Shown here piece by piece: positions 36,374 through 47,600 of a stretch of DNA of 64,000 bases. The position numbers and the translations under genes are program-made. This DNA is from Desulfatitalea sp. BRH_c12 (lineage in GTDB: Bacteria; Desulfobacterota; Desulfobacteria; Desulfobacterales; Desulfosarcinaceae): assembly GCA_000961655.1 (NCBI GenBank), contig LADR01000067.1, forward strand, positions 1 to 64,000. The letters are read 5' to 3'. Under the pieces are notes generated by a model. That model did no database searches. It saw nothing but the letters and a program-made list of their open reading frames with translations, and was not told where the DNA came from. The stretch's first letter is position 1; each line of letters begins with the position of its first letter.

Positions 36374-37268
36374 AGGACCTGCCGCCGAAGCGCCCTGGAC
36401 CGTTTTGAAAACGCTGCAGTGGACCGTCGATTATTTCAAAAGCAATGGGCTTGACACTCCCCGGATCGATGCGGAAACACTGTTGTCGCACGTCCTGAAC
36501 TGCCAACGCATCGACCTTTACCTGCGCTATGATCAGCCCTTGAACGAAGACGAGCTGACCCGTTTCAAACATTTGATCAAGCGGCGCATTCGGCGCGAAC
36601 CAGTGGCGTACCTGGTCGGAGCCAAAGAGTTTTGGTCCTTGCGCGTTGAAGTAAATCCCGCGGTACTCATTCCCAGACCCGATACCGAATGTTTGGTGGA
36701 AAACGCTTTAAAGCTCTTGCCCAGAGCCGCTGGGGATGATCCATGCAAGGTGCTCGAGTTGGGTGTGGGCTCCGGAGCAGTGGTCATCGCATTGGCCCAC
36801 GAGCGACCGGATTGTCATTGCTGGGCGTCGGATCGGTCCTGGCCGGCCATTTCGCTGGCGCGACGCAACGCCCGCTGGCATGATTTGGATGACCGGATAC
36901 GTTTTTTTGTCAGTCACTGGCTGGACGCGGTGGTCTCTCCGGCGGCCTTTTTCGATATGGTGTTGTCCAATCCGCCCTATATCCGGCATGATGCAATTGA
37001 TCATCTGCCCGATGACATCCGTTTGTTCGAGCCGGTCGGTGCGTTGGATGGTGGTCCGGACGGATTGCGCGACATCCGAACGATCATGGTCCAAGCCTAT
37101 CGGTGCCTCAAACCCGGCGGAGAGCTGCTCATGGAAATCGGTTTCGACCAGCGCCGTGCCGTGGAGGCGCTGGCGCGCACTTGCCAAGCGTATGCGGATG
37201 TCCAATTTTTTAAAGATTACAGTGGCCATGACCGGGTCGCTCGTCTGCAGAAAAAACAGCGGCCTTGA
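36363..37268 (+). CDS. prmC: Release factor glutamine methyltransferase PrmC/HemK
   Basis: Methylates the glutamine of the release-factor GGQ motif using SAM. This 301-aa protein has an N-terminal helical domain, SAM motif [15 protein letters not shown], and the catalytic NPPY in [11 protein letters not shown]. It overlaps prfA, the usual arrangement. [12 protein letters not shown] and the C-terminal [10 protein letters not shown] also fit the family. Confidence 0.95.
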   Translation: MPTEGPAAEAPWTVLKTLQWTVDYFKSNGLDTPRIDAETLLSHVLNCQRIDLYLRYDQPLNEDELTRFKHLIKRRIRREPVAYLVGAKEFWSLRVEVNPAVLIPRPDTECLVENALKLLPRAAGDDPCKVLELGVGSGAVVIALAHERPDCHCWASDRSWPAISLARRNARWHDLDDRIRFFVSHWLDAVVSPAAFFDMVLSNPPYIRHDAIDHLPDDIRLFEPVGALDGGPDGLRDIRTIMVQAYRCLKPGGELLMEIGFDQRRAVEALARTCQAYADVQFFKDYSGHDRVARLQKKQRP

Positions 37269-37340
37269 ACGCGGCTGCGTTTTGCAAAACTTTCCTCAGA
37301 CATCCTTCGGGTTCAACAATGATCCCATCATGAGGTGTCG

Positions 37341-37366
37341 AGGTATAAAGAGGTATAAATAGGTAT
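37341..37366. repeat. 10-bp tandem repeats upstream of rpsB
   Basis: AGGTATAAAG, AGGTATAAAT and AGGTATTGCG follow each other at exactly 10 bp, about one helical turn. They lie in the 249-bp gap before rpsB and could be part of its promoter or an operator, or a simple slippage product. Confidence 0.7.
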
Positions 37367-37517
37367 TGCGCATAAGCGTAAGATTTGCTAAGGATTCTCG
37401 ATTTAACCAAACCAATTAACCCCGCACGTCCATGGACCCGGCTCCTGGTGCTTTCGTTGAAAGTCGGAACCGGGGATGAAATGGGCGCAGGCCTAACCAA
37501 AGTCCAAGGAGCAGACA

Positions 37518-38387
37518 ATGGCGTATGTTACAATGAAAGAGTTGCTGGAAGCCGGTGTTCATTTCGGACATCAGACCAAACGCTGGAATCCCAAGATGAA
37601 ACCTTATATCTTCGGGGCACGCAATGGCATCTATATCGTCGATCTTCAAAAGACCGTCCGCATGTTCAAAACCGCGTACGATTTTATTGTGGATACGGTG
37701 ACGTCCGGTAAATCGGTTTTGTTCGTGGGGACCAAAAAGCAGGCCCGTGAATCAATCTATGAAGAAGCCAACCGCTGTGAAATGTTCTATGTGCACAACC
37801 GATGGCTCGGCGGTATGATGACCAATTTCCAGACCATCAAAAAGAGCATCGACCGTCTGAATTATCTCAATACCATCGAGAATGACGGTTCCATCAATCT
37901 ATTCCCAAAAAAAGAACGCCTCAAACTTGGCAAAGAGCGTGAAAAGCTGGACAGCACTCTGGGTGGCATCCGTAATATGGGCCGGCTGCCCGGCGCCATG
38001 TTCATCGTCGATCCCAAAAACGAAACGATCGCGGTGCGCGAGGGGCGTCGTCTGGGGATCCCCATCGTAGCCATTGTCGATACCAACTGCGATCCGGATG
38101 ATGTGGATTACGTGATTCCCGGCAATGACGATGCCATTCGGTCGATCCGGCTGATTGCCTCCCGCATGGCGGATGCGTGTGCTGAGGGCCAGAAACGCCA
38201 GGCCGAAAAACGTCAGGCACAAACCGACAAATCCGACGAAGATACCGGCGAAGCCGAAGTGCCAGCCGCGCATTTGAAGCCGGGCGAGCGTAAAGTAATC
38301 TCGGATGGCACACAGGGACCGATTGTCGAAATTATCCGCAAGGGCGAAGAGACAGGCGATGACAAAGTTTCGGCGGATGCCGAATAA
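37518..38387 (+). CDS. rpsB: 30S ribosomal protein S2
   Basis: This small-subunit protein shows the S2 signatures ([61 protein letters not shown]). At 289 aa it is longer than the E. coli protein because of an acidic/charged C-terminal extension of about 55 residues after residue 230. RBS AAGGAG. First gene of the rpsB-tsf-pyrH-frr series. Confidence 0.98.
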   Translation: MAYVTMKELLEAGVHFGHQTKRWNPKMKPYIFGARNGIYIVDLQKTVRMFKTAYDFIVDTVTSGKSVLFVGTKKQARESIYEEANRCEMFYVHNRWLGGMMTNFQTIKKSIDRLNYLNTIENDGSINLFPKKERLKLGKEREKLDSTLGGIRNMGRLPGAMFIVDPKNETIAVREGRRLGIPIVAIVDTNCDPDDVDYVIPGNDDAIRSIRLIASRMADACAEGQKRQAEKRQAQTDKSDEDTGEAEVPAAHLKPGERKVISDGTQGPIVEIIRKGEETGDDKVSADAE

Positions 38388-38408
38388 GACATAGGAGAAT
38401 TAGAGAGA

Positions 38409-39008
38409 ATGGCAGAGATCAGTGCAACAATGGTCAAGGCGCTCCGGGAGAAATCCGGAGCCGGAATCATGGACTGCAAGGAAGCCCTGGCTGAATGTGA
38501 CGGCGACATGGAAAAGGCGGTGGATTTCCTGCGGAAAAAAGGGCTGGCAACCGCCGCCAAACGCGCCGGACGCGCCACCAGTGAGGGGACCATTCAATCC
38601 TATATTCATATGGGTGGTAAAATCGGCGTCATGGTAGAGGTCAACTGCGAGACTGACTTCGTGGCCAAAACCGACGCCTTCATCGAATTCGCCAAAAATG
38701 TCGCCATGCACATTGCCGCTACCAGTCCGGTCGGCATCAATCCCGAAGATGTGCCTGAGACGGTTCTGGCGCGCGAAAAGGACATTTACCGTGCTCAGGC
38801 ATTGGAGACCGGCAAGCCTGAAAAAATGATCGACAAGATCGTGGATGGCAAGGTCAACAAGTTTTTCAAGGAAAGCTGCTTGATGAGCCAGGCTTATGTT
38901 CGCGATCCCAACAAGTCCATTAGCGACTACCTGAACGAAGTGGTCGCGCAAACCGGTGAGAAAGTCACGATCAAACGGTTTGCCCGTTTTCAGCTAGGAG
39001 CCGAATAG
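38409..39008 (+). CDS. tsf: Elongation factor Ts (short form)
   Basis: Nucleotide-exchange factor for EF-Tu. The N-terminal UBA-like region has LREKSGAGIMDCKEAL, and the core has NCETDFVAKTDAF. At 199 aa it lacks the second half of the E. coli-type core, as in the short EF-Ts of Thermus and many Desulfobacterota. It is 21 bp after rpsB and abuts pyrH with no gap. Confidence 0.97.
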   Translation: MAEISATMVKALREKSGAGIMDCKEALAECDGDMEKAVDFLRKKGLATAAKRAGRATSEGTIQSYIHMGGKIGVMVEVNCETDFVAKTDAFIEFAKNVAMHIAATSPVGINPEDVPETVLAREKDIYRAQALETGKPEKMIDKIVDGKVNKFFKESCLMSQAYVRDPNKSISDYLNEVVAQTGEKVTIKRFARFQLGAE

Positions 39009-39761
39009 TTGAATCAACCCCGATATAAACGCATTCTGCTGAAATTAAGTGGTGAAGCGCTGATGGGCAATCAGAGCTTCGGTATCGATTCGGACATGCT
39101 TTCGTATGTGGCCGAAGAGATCAAGCAGACACATGCGACCCAAACCGAGATTGCCGTTGTGGTAGGCGGAGGGAACATCTTCCGCGGCGTCAAGGCCAGT
39201 TCATTCGGCATGGAACGCACCTCCGCCGATCACATGGGCATGTTGGCCACGGTCATCAACAGTCTGGCCCTGCAGGATGCACTGGAAAAAACCGGCATTC
39301 AGACACGTGTGCAAACGGCCATCTCCATGCACGAGGTGGCCGAACCCTATATTCTGCGGCGCGCCTTGCGCCACTTGGAAAAAGGGCGTGTCGTGATTTT
39401 CGCGGCCGGAACGGGGAATCCTTACTTTACCACGGACACCGCCGCCGTGCTGCGCGCCCAGGAAATCCATGCCCAGGTGCTGCTCAAGGCCACCAAAGTA
39501 GACGGCCTGTACGACGCCGACCCGGTGATTCACCCGGAAGCGAAATTCATTGAGAGCATTTCCTACATGAGGGTGCTGGAAAGACAGCTCAAGGTGATGG
39601 ATATGACTGCCATTTCACTGGCCATGGACAATGCTCTGCCCTTGGTCGTTTTTAATCTGAAGACTCCTGGCAACATCATCCGCGTGGCTAAGGGCGAACG
39701 CATCGGAACGCTGATCAGCAACGAGGGCGGGAATTCGCCGCTCGGCTTTGACCGGTGCTGA
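39009..39761 (+). CDS. pyrH: Uridylate kinase
   Basis: Phosphorylates UMP to UDP (amino-acid kinase fold, hexameric). 250 aa with [40 protein letters not shown] and [13 protein letters not shown]. It starts at TTG immediately after the tsf stop, with AGGAG 8 bp upstream inside the end of tsf. Confidence 0.97.
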   Translation: MNQPRYKRILLKLSGEALMGNQSFGIDSDMLSYVAEEIKQTHATQTEIAVVVGGGNIFRGVKASSFGMERTSADHMGMLATVINSLALQDALEKTGIQTRVQTAISMHEVAEPYILRRALRHLEKGRVVIFAAGTGNPYFTTDTAAVLRAQEIHAQVLLKATKVDGLYDADPVIHPEAKFIESISYMRVLERQLKVMDMTAISLAMDNALPLVVFNLKTPGNIIRVAKGERIGTLISNEGGNSPLGFDRC

Positions 39762-39821
39762 TTCGCCCTCGCTAGCTCCGGCGCCGTCGGCAACCAAGGA
39801 CAGTCAACGAGGTGAATGCGC

Positions 39822-40379
39822 ATGATTGAAGAAACCTATCAAGAAACCCGTGATCGGATGGCCAAGTCCATCGTCGCGCTGAAGACGGAACTCCAACGTG
39901 TACGCACCGGGCGGGCTTCAACCTCGCTTCTGGATGGCATCCGGATCGACTACTACGGCACAGTAACGCCTTTGAGTCAAATGGCGACCATTTCAGTGCC
40001 CGAAAGTCGTCTGATCACCATTCAGCCCTGGGATGCATCGATGATCAAGGATATTGAGAAGGCCATTCTCAAATCGGATCTTGGGCTGACCCCTTCCAAT
40101 GACGGCAAAATGATTCGCATCGGCATCCCGCCGCTTTCCGAACAGCGGCGTAAGGAATTGGTCAAGCAAGTTCATAAAGCGTGTGAGGAGTACAAGGTCG
40201 CCTTGCGCAATATTCGTCGCGATGCCAACGAACTGATCAAAGGCTTCAAAAAAGAAGGCGATATTTCCGAAGATGACGCCTTCAAATCCCAGGATCAGAT
40301 CCAGAAGATCACCGATGAGCATATTCAGCGCGTAGACGAGATCTATAAAGCCAAAGAGAAAGAGATCCTTGAGTTCTAA
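39822..40379 (+). CDS. frr: Ribosome recycling factor
   Basis: Releases 50S subunits from post-termination complexes with EF-G. 185 aa, with RVRTGRAS, the PWD segment and PLSEQRRKELVK. The ATG at 39822 has GAGGTG at 7-bp spacing; an ATG two codons upstream (39816) is too close to the RBS. It overlaps uppS by 11 bp. Confidence 0.97.
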   Translation: MIEETYQETRDRMAKSIVALKTELQRVRTGRASTSLLDGIRIDYYGTVTPLSQMATISVPESRLITIQPWDASMIKDIEKAILKSDLGLTPSNDGKMIRIGIPPLSEQRRKELVKQVHKACEEYKVALRNIRRDANELIKGFKKEGDISEDDAFKSQDQIQKITDEHIQRVDEIYKAKEKEILEF

Positions 40380-41109
40380 AGCCCTTTTACCTGAAACAGG
40401 CGCCGGCCTGCCGCGTCATGTGGCCATCATTATGGATGGCAATGGCCGTTGGGCTAAAAAACGCCTGCTCAACCGCGTCAAGGGGCATGAAAAAGGGGTT
40501 GATGCGGTCCGTACGATTGTGCGGACCTGCCGCGAACTCAGAATCGAGGTCCTGACGCTGTATGCCTTTTCCACCGAAAACTGGCAAAGACCCATCGGTG
40601 AGATCAATGCGCTGATGTCTATGCTGAAACGTTTTCTGGACAATGAGGCGCCGGAACTCCAGGAAAACAACATCCGCCTTGGTGTCATCGGGCAGCCACA
40701 GCGTCTGCCCGCAGCAGTACGAGAAACGATCGAACATGTTCAGACGGTTACGGCCGGCAATGACGGTATGCTGCTCAATCTGGCCCTGAGCTACGGCGGT
40801 CGCACCGAGATCACCGAAATGGTGCGGGCTATTGCATCCAAAGTGGCCGACGGTAGCTTGCCGCTGCAAGGCATCGATGAAGCGGTCGTCGCTGACCATC
40901 TGTACACGCGCGGGGTTCCGGACCCTGACCTCATGATTCGGACCAGTGGAGAAATGCGCATCAGCAATTTTCTGTTATGGCAACTGGCATACAGTGAAAT
41001 CTATATCACCGAAACCCTCTGGCCCGATTTTTCCCGCGAAGAGTTCATCGAAATTCTCAAGCAATATCAGACACGCGACCGCCGATTCGGAAAAGTCGGC
41101 CCATCTTAA
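40369..41109 (+). CDS. uppS: Undecaprenyl diphosphate synthase (cis-prenyltransferase)
   Basis: Makes the C55 lipid carrier for peptidoglycan precursors. HVAIIMDGNGRWAKKR contains the catalytic aspartate. LYAFSTENWQRP and the C-terminal RTSGEMRISNFLLWQ are also present. TTG start at 40369 inside the end of frr. 246 aa, normal length. Cytoplasmic and membrane-associated. Confidence 0.97.
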   Translation: MSSKALLPETGAGLPRHVAIIMDGNGRWAKKRLLNRVKGHEKGVDAVRTIVRTCRELRIEVLTLYAFSTENWQRPIGEINALMSMLKRFLDNEAPELQENNIRLGVIGQPQRLPAAVRETIEHVQTVTAGNDGMLLNLALSYGGRTEITEMVRAIASKVADGSLPLQGIDEAVVADHLYTRGVPDPDLMIRTSGEMRISNFLLWQLAYSEIYITETLWPDFSREEFIEILKQYQTRDRRFGKVGPS

Positions 41110-41239
41110 GCCGGTTTCGCCCACGGACACAGTATGGTATCGTGGCCAAGTCCCGATTGCCGGCGGTTGCATGGTCTGACTATGGCCGATGCCTTCCTTT
41201 TTTCTTTCCCCGCAAGCCGCTGTATGCTATTTCGTGTGC

Positions 41240-42052
41240 ATGCATTGGAAACGTTGGTTAACGGCTATTGTTGCACTCCCGCTGCTTTTCCTTTTGATTC
41301 TCAAAGGCGGCGCATTGCTGTTCACGCTGTTTGTCTCTGCCGTGGCGGTCGTTACATTGTGGGAGTACTTCCGTATCGTCTTCAGCAATCATGAGCCCAC
41401 GGTCCACTGGTTCTACGCGTGGTGGACCTATGCTTTCGGGGCAGGGTTGGTGTTGGGCGTCCACGCGTATGGCTTCGGAGTTATGATGGCCTTTCTGACG
41501 GCGCATTTCATCGGCGCGGCTGTGATGTCCATCTTCCGCTTCAAACTCACGCAGGATGCACCCGTGGTGGTGCTCAAACAGGTCTTCGGACTCTTCTATA
41601 TCCCCCTTTTTCTGTCCTGCCTGGTGCCGCTGTATAATGATGGCCAAGGCATCCATTGGGTGTTTTTACTGTTTCTGATCATTGTCATGGGAGATACCGG
41701 TGCCTATTATGCCGGTAGTTACCTGGGGCGCCATAAATTATGTCCCGCGGTGAGTCCCAAAAAGACCATTGAAGGGGCAGTCGGAGGATTGACAGCCAGT
41801 CTGCTGATTGCATTCTTCTATAAACTTCTGTTTATCCCCGTGCTGTCGGTGCCGGCTGTGCTGCTCTTTGCGGCGATAGTGGGCGCCGTAGGGCAGGTCG
41901 GCGACCTCTTTGAATCGGAGTTCAAACGTGCGGCCGGGGTCAAAGACTCGGGAAGACTGCTCCCCGGCCACGGAGGGTTCCTGGATCGTATCGATGCGCT
42001 GCTGTTTGCAATTCCCACGGCCTATTTGCTCAAGGAATATCTGCTGTCATGA
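41240..42052 (+). CDS. cdsA: Phosphatidate cytidylyltransferase
   Basis: Forms CDP-diacylglycerol for phospholipid synthesis. Polytopic membrane protein with about eight hydrophobic segments and the CTP-transferase signature FKRAAGVKDSGRLLPGHGG followed by FLDRIDALLFA. The start is uncertain because neither ATG 41240 nor ATG 41189 has an RBS; 41240 gives MHWKRWLTAIVALPL, a typical basic lead-in to the first helix. It overlaps dxr by 4 bp (ATGA). Confidence 0.95.
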   Translation: MHWKRWLTAIVALPLLFLLILKGGALLFTLFVSAVAVVTLWEYFRIVFSNHEPTVHWFYAWWTYAFGAGLVLGVHAYGFGVMMAFLTAHFIGAAVMSIFRFKLTQDAPVVVLKQVFGLFYIPLFLSCLVPLYNDGQGIHWVFLLFLIIVMGDTGAYYAGSYLGRHKLCPAVSPKKTIEGAVGGLTASLLIAFFYKLLFIPVLSVPAVLLFAAIVGAVGQVGDLFESEFKRAAGVKDSGRLLPGHGGFLDRIDALLFAIPTAYLLKEYLLS

Positions 42053-43215
42053 AATCACTTTCCGTACTGGGCGCAACCGGTTCGATCGGGCGGAACACCC
42101 TCAGAATCGCAGCCAGGTTTCCGGATCGCTTCAAAATCATCGCTTTGACCGCCAAAAATAATGTTGAACGATTGGCCGAGCAAATCGAAACCTTTGCTCC
42201 CCGCGTTGCCGTGGTTTATGACGAAAACGCCGCTCGCCGGTTAAAAACCCTTTTGGCACCGCGCACGAAAATTGAAATTTTGCACGGGCCTGATGGGTAT
42301 CGTGCCGCCGCGGTGCAAGAGGGGGTCGACATGGTGGTTGGCGCGATGGTGGGCGCGTCCGGACTGGCCCCCACACTGGCGGCGATCGAAGCCGGTAAGG
42401 ACATCGCTCTGGCCAACAAAGAGACCCTGGTGATGGCTGGGGCTATCGTCATGGCGGCCGTCGCCAGAAAAGGGGTGCGCCTGCTGCCGGTGGACAGTGA
42501 GCACAGCGCCATCTTTCAATGCTTACAGGGGCAGCAGGTCCAGGAACTCGATCGTATTTTGCTGACCGCTTCAGGCGGCCCATTTTTGAACACACCGGCC
42601 GAGCAGTTCGCGGCTTTGGGGCCCGATCAGGCCCTGCGTCATCCCAATTGGCAGATGGGCGCCAAAATATCCATCGATTCTGCCACACTCATGAACAAGG
42701 GCCTGGAAGTGATCGAGGCCAAATGGCTGTTCGATTTGACACCGGACCAGATCGACATCGTGGTGCACCCGCAAAGCATCGTGCATTCAATGGTGGCTTT
42801 CTGCGACGGATCGATCATCGCCCAATTGGGTATTCCCGATATGCAGGGCGCGATCGCCTATGCCCTGTCGTACCCGCAGCGTTTGCCGCTGCAGCAACCG
42901 TTGCCTGATCTGGCCGGATTGGGCGCCCTGACTTTCGCGCATCCCGACGTACAGCGCTTTCATTGTTTGACACTGGCTTTCCAGGCATGTCGCGAGGGCG
43001 GCTCAATGCCCGCAGTGCTCAATGCGGCCAACGAAGTGGCCGTAGAGGCTTTTCTGTCGCGGCAATTGACTTTTTTGGGCATCGCAGAGGTGGTTCAGGG
43101 CACCATGGCCGCTCATCACTCAAATGCCGCACCCGATCTGGACGTTATTCTGGCGGCGGATGCCTGGGCGCGCCAAACCGCGACGGACATGATCGCAAGT
43201 CGAAAAGCGGAATAA
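42049..43215 (+). CDS. dxr: 1-deoxy-D-xylulose 5-phosphate reductoisomerase
   Basis: Second step of the MEP isoprenoid pathway, NADPH-dependent, giving MEP that ultimately feeds the uppS product. 388 aa, with VLGATGSIGRNTL, ALANKETLVMAG, LPVDSEHSAIFQ, TASGGPF and SATLMNKGLEVIEA. It overlaps cdsA by 4 bp, so cdsA-dxr are coupled. Confidence 0.98.
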   Translation: MKSLSVLGATGSIGRNTLRIAARFPDRFKIIALTAKNNVERLAEQIETFAPRVAVVYDENAARRLKTLLAPRTKIEILHGPDGYRAAAVQEGVDMVVGAMVGASGLAPTLAAIEAGKDIALANKETLVMAGAIVMAAVARKGVRLLPVDSEHSAIFQCLQGQQVQELDRILLTASGGPFLNTPAEQFAALGPDQALRHPNWQMGAKISIDSATLMNKGLEVIEAKWLFDLTPDQIDIVVHPQSIVHSMVAFCDGSIIAQLGIPDMQGAIAYALSYPQRLPLQQPLPDLAGLGALTFAHPDVQRFHCLTLAFQACREGGSMPAVLNAANEVAVEAFLSRQLTFLGIAEVVQGTMAAHHSNAAPDLDVILAADAWARQTATDMIASRKAE

Positions 43216-43305
43216 CCCGCTTGCTTGACCGTGCATGACCACTATGTTCGAAAATGCTATTTGTATTGCATCAAAATAAACATACAGAATACTGAAAAGA
43301 GAATT

Positions 43306-44664
43306 ATGAACAGTGTCTTTCTTTTTATTGTCGTATTGGGAATCCTGATTTTTTTCCACGAACTGGGCCACTTTCTGGTAGCACGGCTATTCGGGGTCGG
43401 CGTGGAAAAATTCTCCCTGGGGTTCGGGCCGCGCATCTTCGGCAAAACCATCGGGCGCACGGACTATCGTCTGTCGCTCGTGCCGCTCGGCGGATTTGTC
43501 AAAATGGTGGGCGACGAGCCCGATGCCCCCTTGGATGAAAAGGACCTGCCGTATTCGTTTACCCACAAGCACGTGGCCAAACGCAGCCTGATCGTGGCTG
43601 CCGGACCGCTGTTCAATGTGCTGCTTGCAGTGCTGATCTTCATCGGCGTCTTCTACTTTTCCGGATTGCCAAGCATTCGTCCGGTCGCACGCGGACTGGA
43701 CAACAACGGCCCGGCCCAGCAGGCTGGTATTCGGGCAGGAGACTGGATCGAAACGATCGATGGACAACCGGTTACTTCGTGGCGCGATATCGATAAGGCT
43801 GTGGCGGACAGCGCCGGCGAAGCGTTGACGGTGAAGGTGGTGCGCCAGGGCGAACCGCTCACCTTTACCGTTAAACCCAAAAAAGTCGGCACCAAGGATC
43901 TCTACGGCGACAACACCAGTTATTACGATCTGGGGATGCAAGGCTATGCCGAACTCAAAGCGGTGGTTGGCAGAACCGATCCGGACATGCCGGCCCATAA
44001 AGCCGGTTTGGAGAAAGGGGATCGCATCACGGCCATCAACGGGAAGCCTGTCGAAAACTGGGCGGAGATGCACGCAGCCATCTCTTCCTCTGATGGCGCG
44101 ACGCTCAATGTCACGATCCAGCGGGGGCAAAATCAATTCGATGTCGAGATCACGCCGGCCGAAGTGAAAGAAACCGATGCCATGGGCGTCCGGAAAACAG
44201 CCTACCGCATTGGCATCATGCCCCCCGACCCGATCCTGGAAGAAGATCGTATGACGGTCGATATCGGGATTGGCGGCGCTGTGGCGCGTGGACTGGATCA
44301 GACCTGGGTGGTGGTGAAGGAGACAGGCCGCTTTTTTGTCAAGCTGGCCGAGCGCAAGGTTCCTGCCGAAGCCATCGGCGGGCCGATTCGCATTGCCTTG
44401 CTGGCTAATCAACAGGCCCAGGAAGGGGTTGTGGCGCTGCTCTTTTTCATTGCCATCATCAGTGTCAACCTTGCCGTGATCAATCTTGTTCCTATCCCCG
44501 TGTTGGACGGCGGCCATCTTTTGTTTTTTGCCATCGAAGCGGTTATGCGCAAACCGCTGAGCGTGCGTGCGCGCGAAACCGCCCAGCAAGTTGGTGTTTT
44601 TTTACTGATTTTGTTAATGATTTTTGTTTTTTACAATGATATTAGCATCACATGGTTTCGTTAA
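43306..44664 (+). CDS. rseP: Site-2 protease RseP (membrane zinc metalloprotease)
   Basis: Intramembrane protease that cleaves anti-sigma factors and leftover signal peptides. 453 aa, with HExxH (FFHELGHFLVA) in TM1. Two PDZ domains follow (AQQAGIRAGDWIETIDG and AHKAGLEKGDRITAINGKP). The second metal-ligand region NLVPIPVLDGGHLLF precedes the last TM helices. ATG 43306 is preceded by GAAAAGAGAA; a 27-codon upstream extension is unlikely. Last gene of the rpsB-rseP series. Confidence 0.96.
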   Translation: MNSVFLFIVVLGILIFFHELGHFLVARLFGVGVEKFSLGFGPRIFGKTIGRTDYRLSLVPLGGFVKMVGDEPDAPLDEKDLPYSFTHKHVAKRSLIVAAGPLFNVLLAVLIFIGVFYFSGLPSIRPVARGLDNNGPAQQAGIRAGDWIETIDGQPVTSWRDIDKAVADSAGEALTVKVVRQGEPLTFTVKPKKVGTKDLYGDNTSYYDLGMQGYAELKAVVGRTDPDMPAHKAGLEKGDRITAINGKPVENWAEMHAAISSSDGATLNVTIQRGQNQFDVEITPAEVKETDAMGVRKTAYRIGIMPPDPILEEDRMTVDIGIGGAVARGLDQTWVVVKETGRFFVKLAERKVPAEAIGGPIRIALLANQQAQEGVVALLFFIAIISVNLAVINLVPIPVLDGGHLLFFAIEAVMRKPLSVRARETAQQVGVFLLILLMIFVFYNDISITWFR

Positions 44665-44694
44665 TTCTCATAGCAGTCAGTGAGTGGACATATT

Positions 44695-47600
44695 ATGGCG
44701 AGTCGAATTGAAATAACTCTGAAACCGGACATTCTGGACGCCGAAGGGGAAAGCCTGCGCCGCAAGGCGCGCGAATACTTTGGCATTCAGACCGACAGTG
44801 TGCGCTCGGTCTATATTGTGACCATCGATGCGGCACTGACGGCCGACCAACTCCGCAGAGTTCGAACCGAAATATTTACCAACCCGGTCACCCAGATCTC
44901 TTCGATGGATCCTCTGCCGGTCGACGCCGACTGGATCATCTGGGTAGGTTTTCGGCCCGGGGTGCGTGACAATCCCGGCGCAACGGCCGTCGAAGCCATG
45001 GAAGATCTGCTTGGAGTCCGGCTTGGGCCGGATGAGGCGGTCTATACGTCCAAGCGCTACTGCATAAAAGGCAGCCTGAGCGAAGACGAGGTCCGCCGCA
45101 TCGCCTCCCAATTGCTGGCCAACGACATCATCCAGCAGTGGAAAATCTTCAGTGCCGCCAGTTGGAACCCGGCCGAGGGGGTAGGGATCGTCGTTCCCAA
45201 GGTGCGCCTGGATCACGTGCCGACGGTGAGCATGCTTTCCATCGACAGTGATGACACGCTGCAACGTCTGAGCGATGAACGCAATCTGGCCCTCAACCCC
45301 AATGACATACCTGTGATCCGCGCGTACTTTCTGGACCCGCGCGTGCAGGCCGAACGTGCGCGGGTCGGGCTTTCCGATCCCACTGACCTGGAGTTGGAGT
45401 ATATCTCGCAGGCCCGCAGTGATCACTGCAATCACAATACCTTTCGCGGCTTGTTCCACTACCTGGATCTGGCGACCGGCGAGTCCGAAACAATCAGCAG
45501 CCTTTTCAAAAAATGCATCCAGGAGCCGACGCTTGTTCTGCAGAAGCAAAAACCCTGGGTGGTATCGGTACTCTGGGACAACGCCGGCCTGGGCCGTTTC
45601 GACGAAGATCATTTCTACGCGATCACCGGTGAGACACACAACTCGCCCTCAAACATGGAGGCTTACGGCGGCGCAATTACCGGCATTGTGGGTGTTTATC
45701 GCGATCCAATGGGCACTGGATTGGGCTCTTGCCTGATCATGGGCAGCTACGGTTTTTGCGTGGGACCGCGCGATTATGCCGGTGATCTGAAACCGCATCT
45801 GCACCCGCGACGGCTCCTGGATGGCGTCATCGAAGGGGTGCGCGACGGCGGCAACAAAAGCGGTATCCCCACACCGTTCGGCCAAGTGCTTTTCGACCAA
45901 GGCTACATGGGTAAATGCTTGGTCTTCGTAACCGCCCTGGGGATCATGCCGGCCACAATCCTCGGCCAACCCGCCGAACAGAAAACGATTTTGCCCGGCG
46001 ATCTGGTGATCATGTGCGGAGGGCGCGTCGGCAAAGACGGCATTCACGGCGTAACCGCCTCCTCGGAGACCTTTTCCGAACACACGCCCGCCGGACACGT
46101 GCAGATTGGCGACCCCTACACGCAAAAGAAAATGCATGATTTTCTTCTTGAAGCGCGCGACGAGGGATTGATTCGTTTTATCACCGATAATGGCGGCGGT
46201 GGCCTGTCCAGTTCGGTCGGTGAAACGGCGCTTTATTCCAATGGCTGCGAGGTCCAGTTGGAAAAGGTACCCCTCAAATATGCCGGTCTGGATCAATGGG
46301 AGATCTGGGTTTCCGAATCCCAGGAGCGTATGACGGTGGCCATCGCGCCTGAAAACGAACGGCGTTTTTTCGAGCTGTCCGCCCGCCACGCCGTTGAAAG
46401 CACTGTCATTGGCCGCTATACCGACACGGGCAAGCTGCATATCACCTATGATGGCAAAACCTGCGCTTATGTGGATCTGGATCTGTTGCAGGCCGGTTTC
46501 CCGCAGTGGCAGTTCGAAGCAGAATGGCGCACGCCTGAGGCGCGTGGTCTGTTTGAGCCGGTGTTGCGTGAGCCGGGCGACCACACCTCCGTGCTGCGCG
46601 ATATGCTCGCCCGGCCCAATATCTGCGCCAAGGAATGGATCACGCGGCAGTACGACCACGAGGTCCAAGGCACCAGCGTCATCAAGCCCCTGGTCGGTGC
46701 ACAGCGCGATGTGAACAGCGATGCGGCTGTTTTGCGCCCGGTTCTGACCTCTCAACGGGGATTGGCTTTTGCCCAGGCCTTGCTGCCGTTTTACTCGAAA
46801 ATCGACGCCTACCACATGACCACCTGCACCATCGACGAGGCAGTGCGCCGGCTGATCGCAGTGGGCGGCGATCCCGATCACTTGGGCGGCGTCGATAATT
46901 TCTGCTGGCCCACCATTCAGTATGATCCGATCACTAACCCCGACGGCCGCTTCAAGGCCGCCCAACTGGTGCGTTCCTGCCGGGCTTTGCGCGACCTGTG
47001 CCTGGCCTACGGGATCCCCTTGCTCTCCGGCAAGGACAGCATGTACGTGGACGGCCGTCTGCCGGGGCGCTATGGGGAGACTCACAAAGTATCGGCTTTG
47101 GAAAGCCTGCAGTTTTCCGCGACCAGCGTCATCGACGATATTGCGCGCTGTGTCACGTTAGATCCCAAGATGGCCGGCGATCTGGTCTATGTGATTGGAA
47201 CCACCCGCAACGAGATGGGTGCCTCGGAGTACTATGAAATGCTCGGCTACGTGGGCTGTCGCGTGCCCGAGGTGCAGGCCGAAGCCTTCATGCAATGCTA
47301 TCGGGCTCTGGCCGGTGCCATTGGCCAGGATATGGTGGCTTCAGCCCACGGCATTTACCGGGGTGGTCTGGGCGTTCACTTGGCCATGACCGCCATGGCA
47401 GGTCAGGTGGGACTGGAGGTGGATCTTTCCGCTGTCCCGTCATCCGACCATGACGATGCCCGGCGCAACGATGTGCTGCTATATTCCGAGTCGGCCGGCC
47501 GTTTCATCGTCACGGTCGACCCCAACTTGCGTGCTTCTTTCGAGACGCTTTTTGAGGGGATGCCGTGCGCCTGTATCGGTCGCGTGAGTGCCGATGACCG

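Noticed and set aside
43387-44589. 400-codon minus-strand open frame
   Set aside because: Antisense shadow of rseP; histidine-rich composition typical of reverse-frame reading.
45649-47085. 478-codon minus-strand open frame
   Set aside because: Fully antisense to purL, whose motifs are unambiguous.
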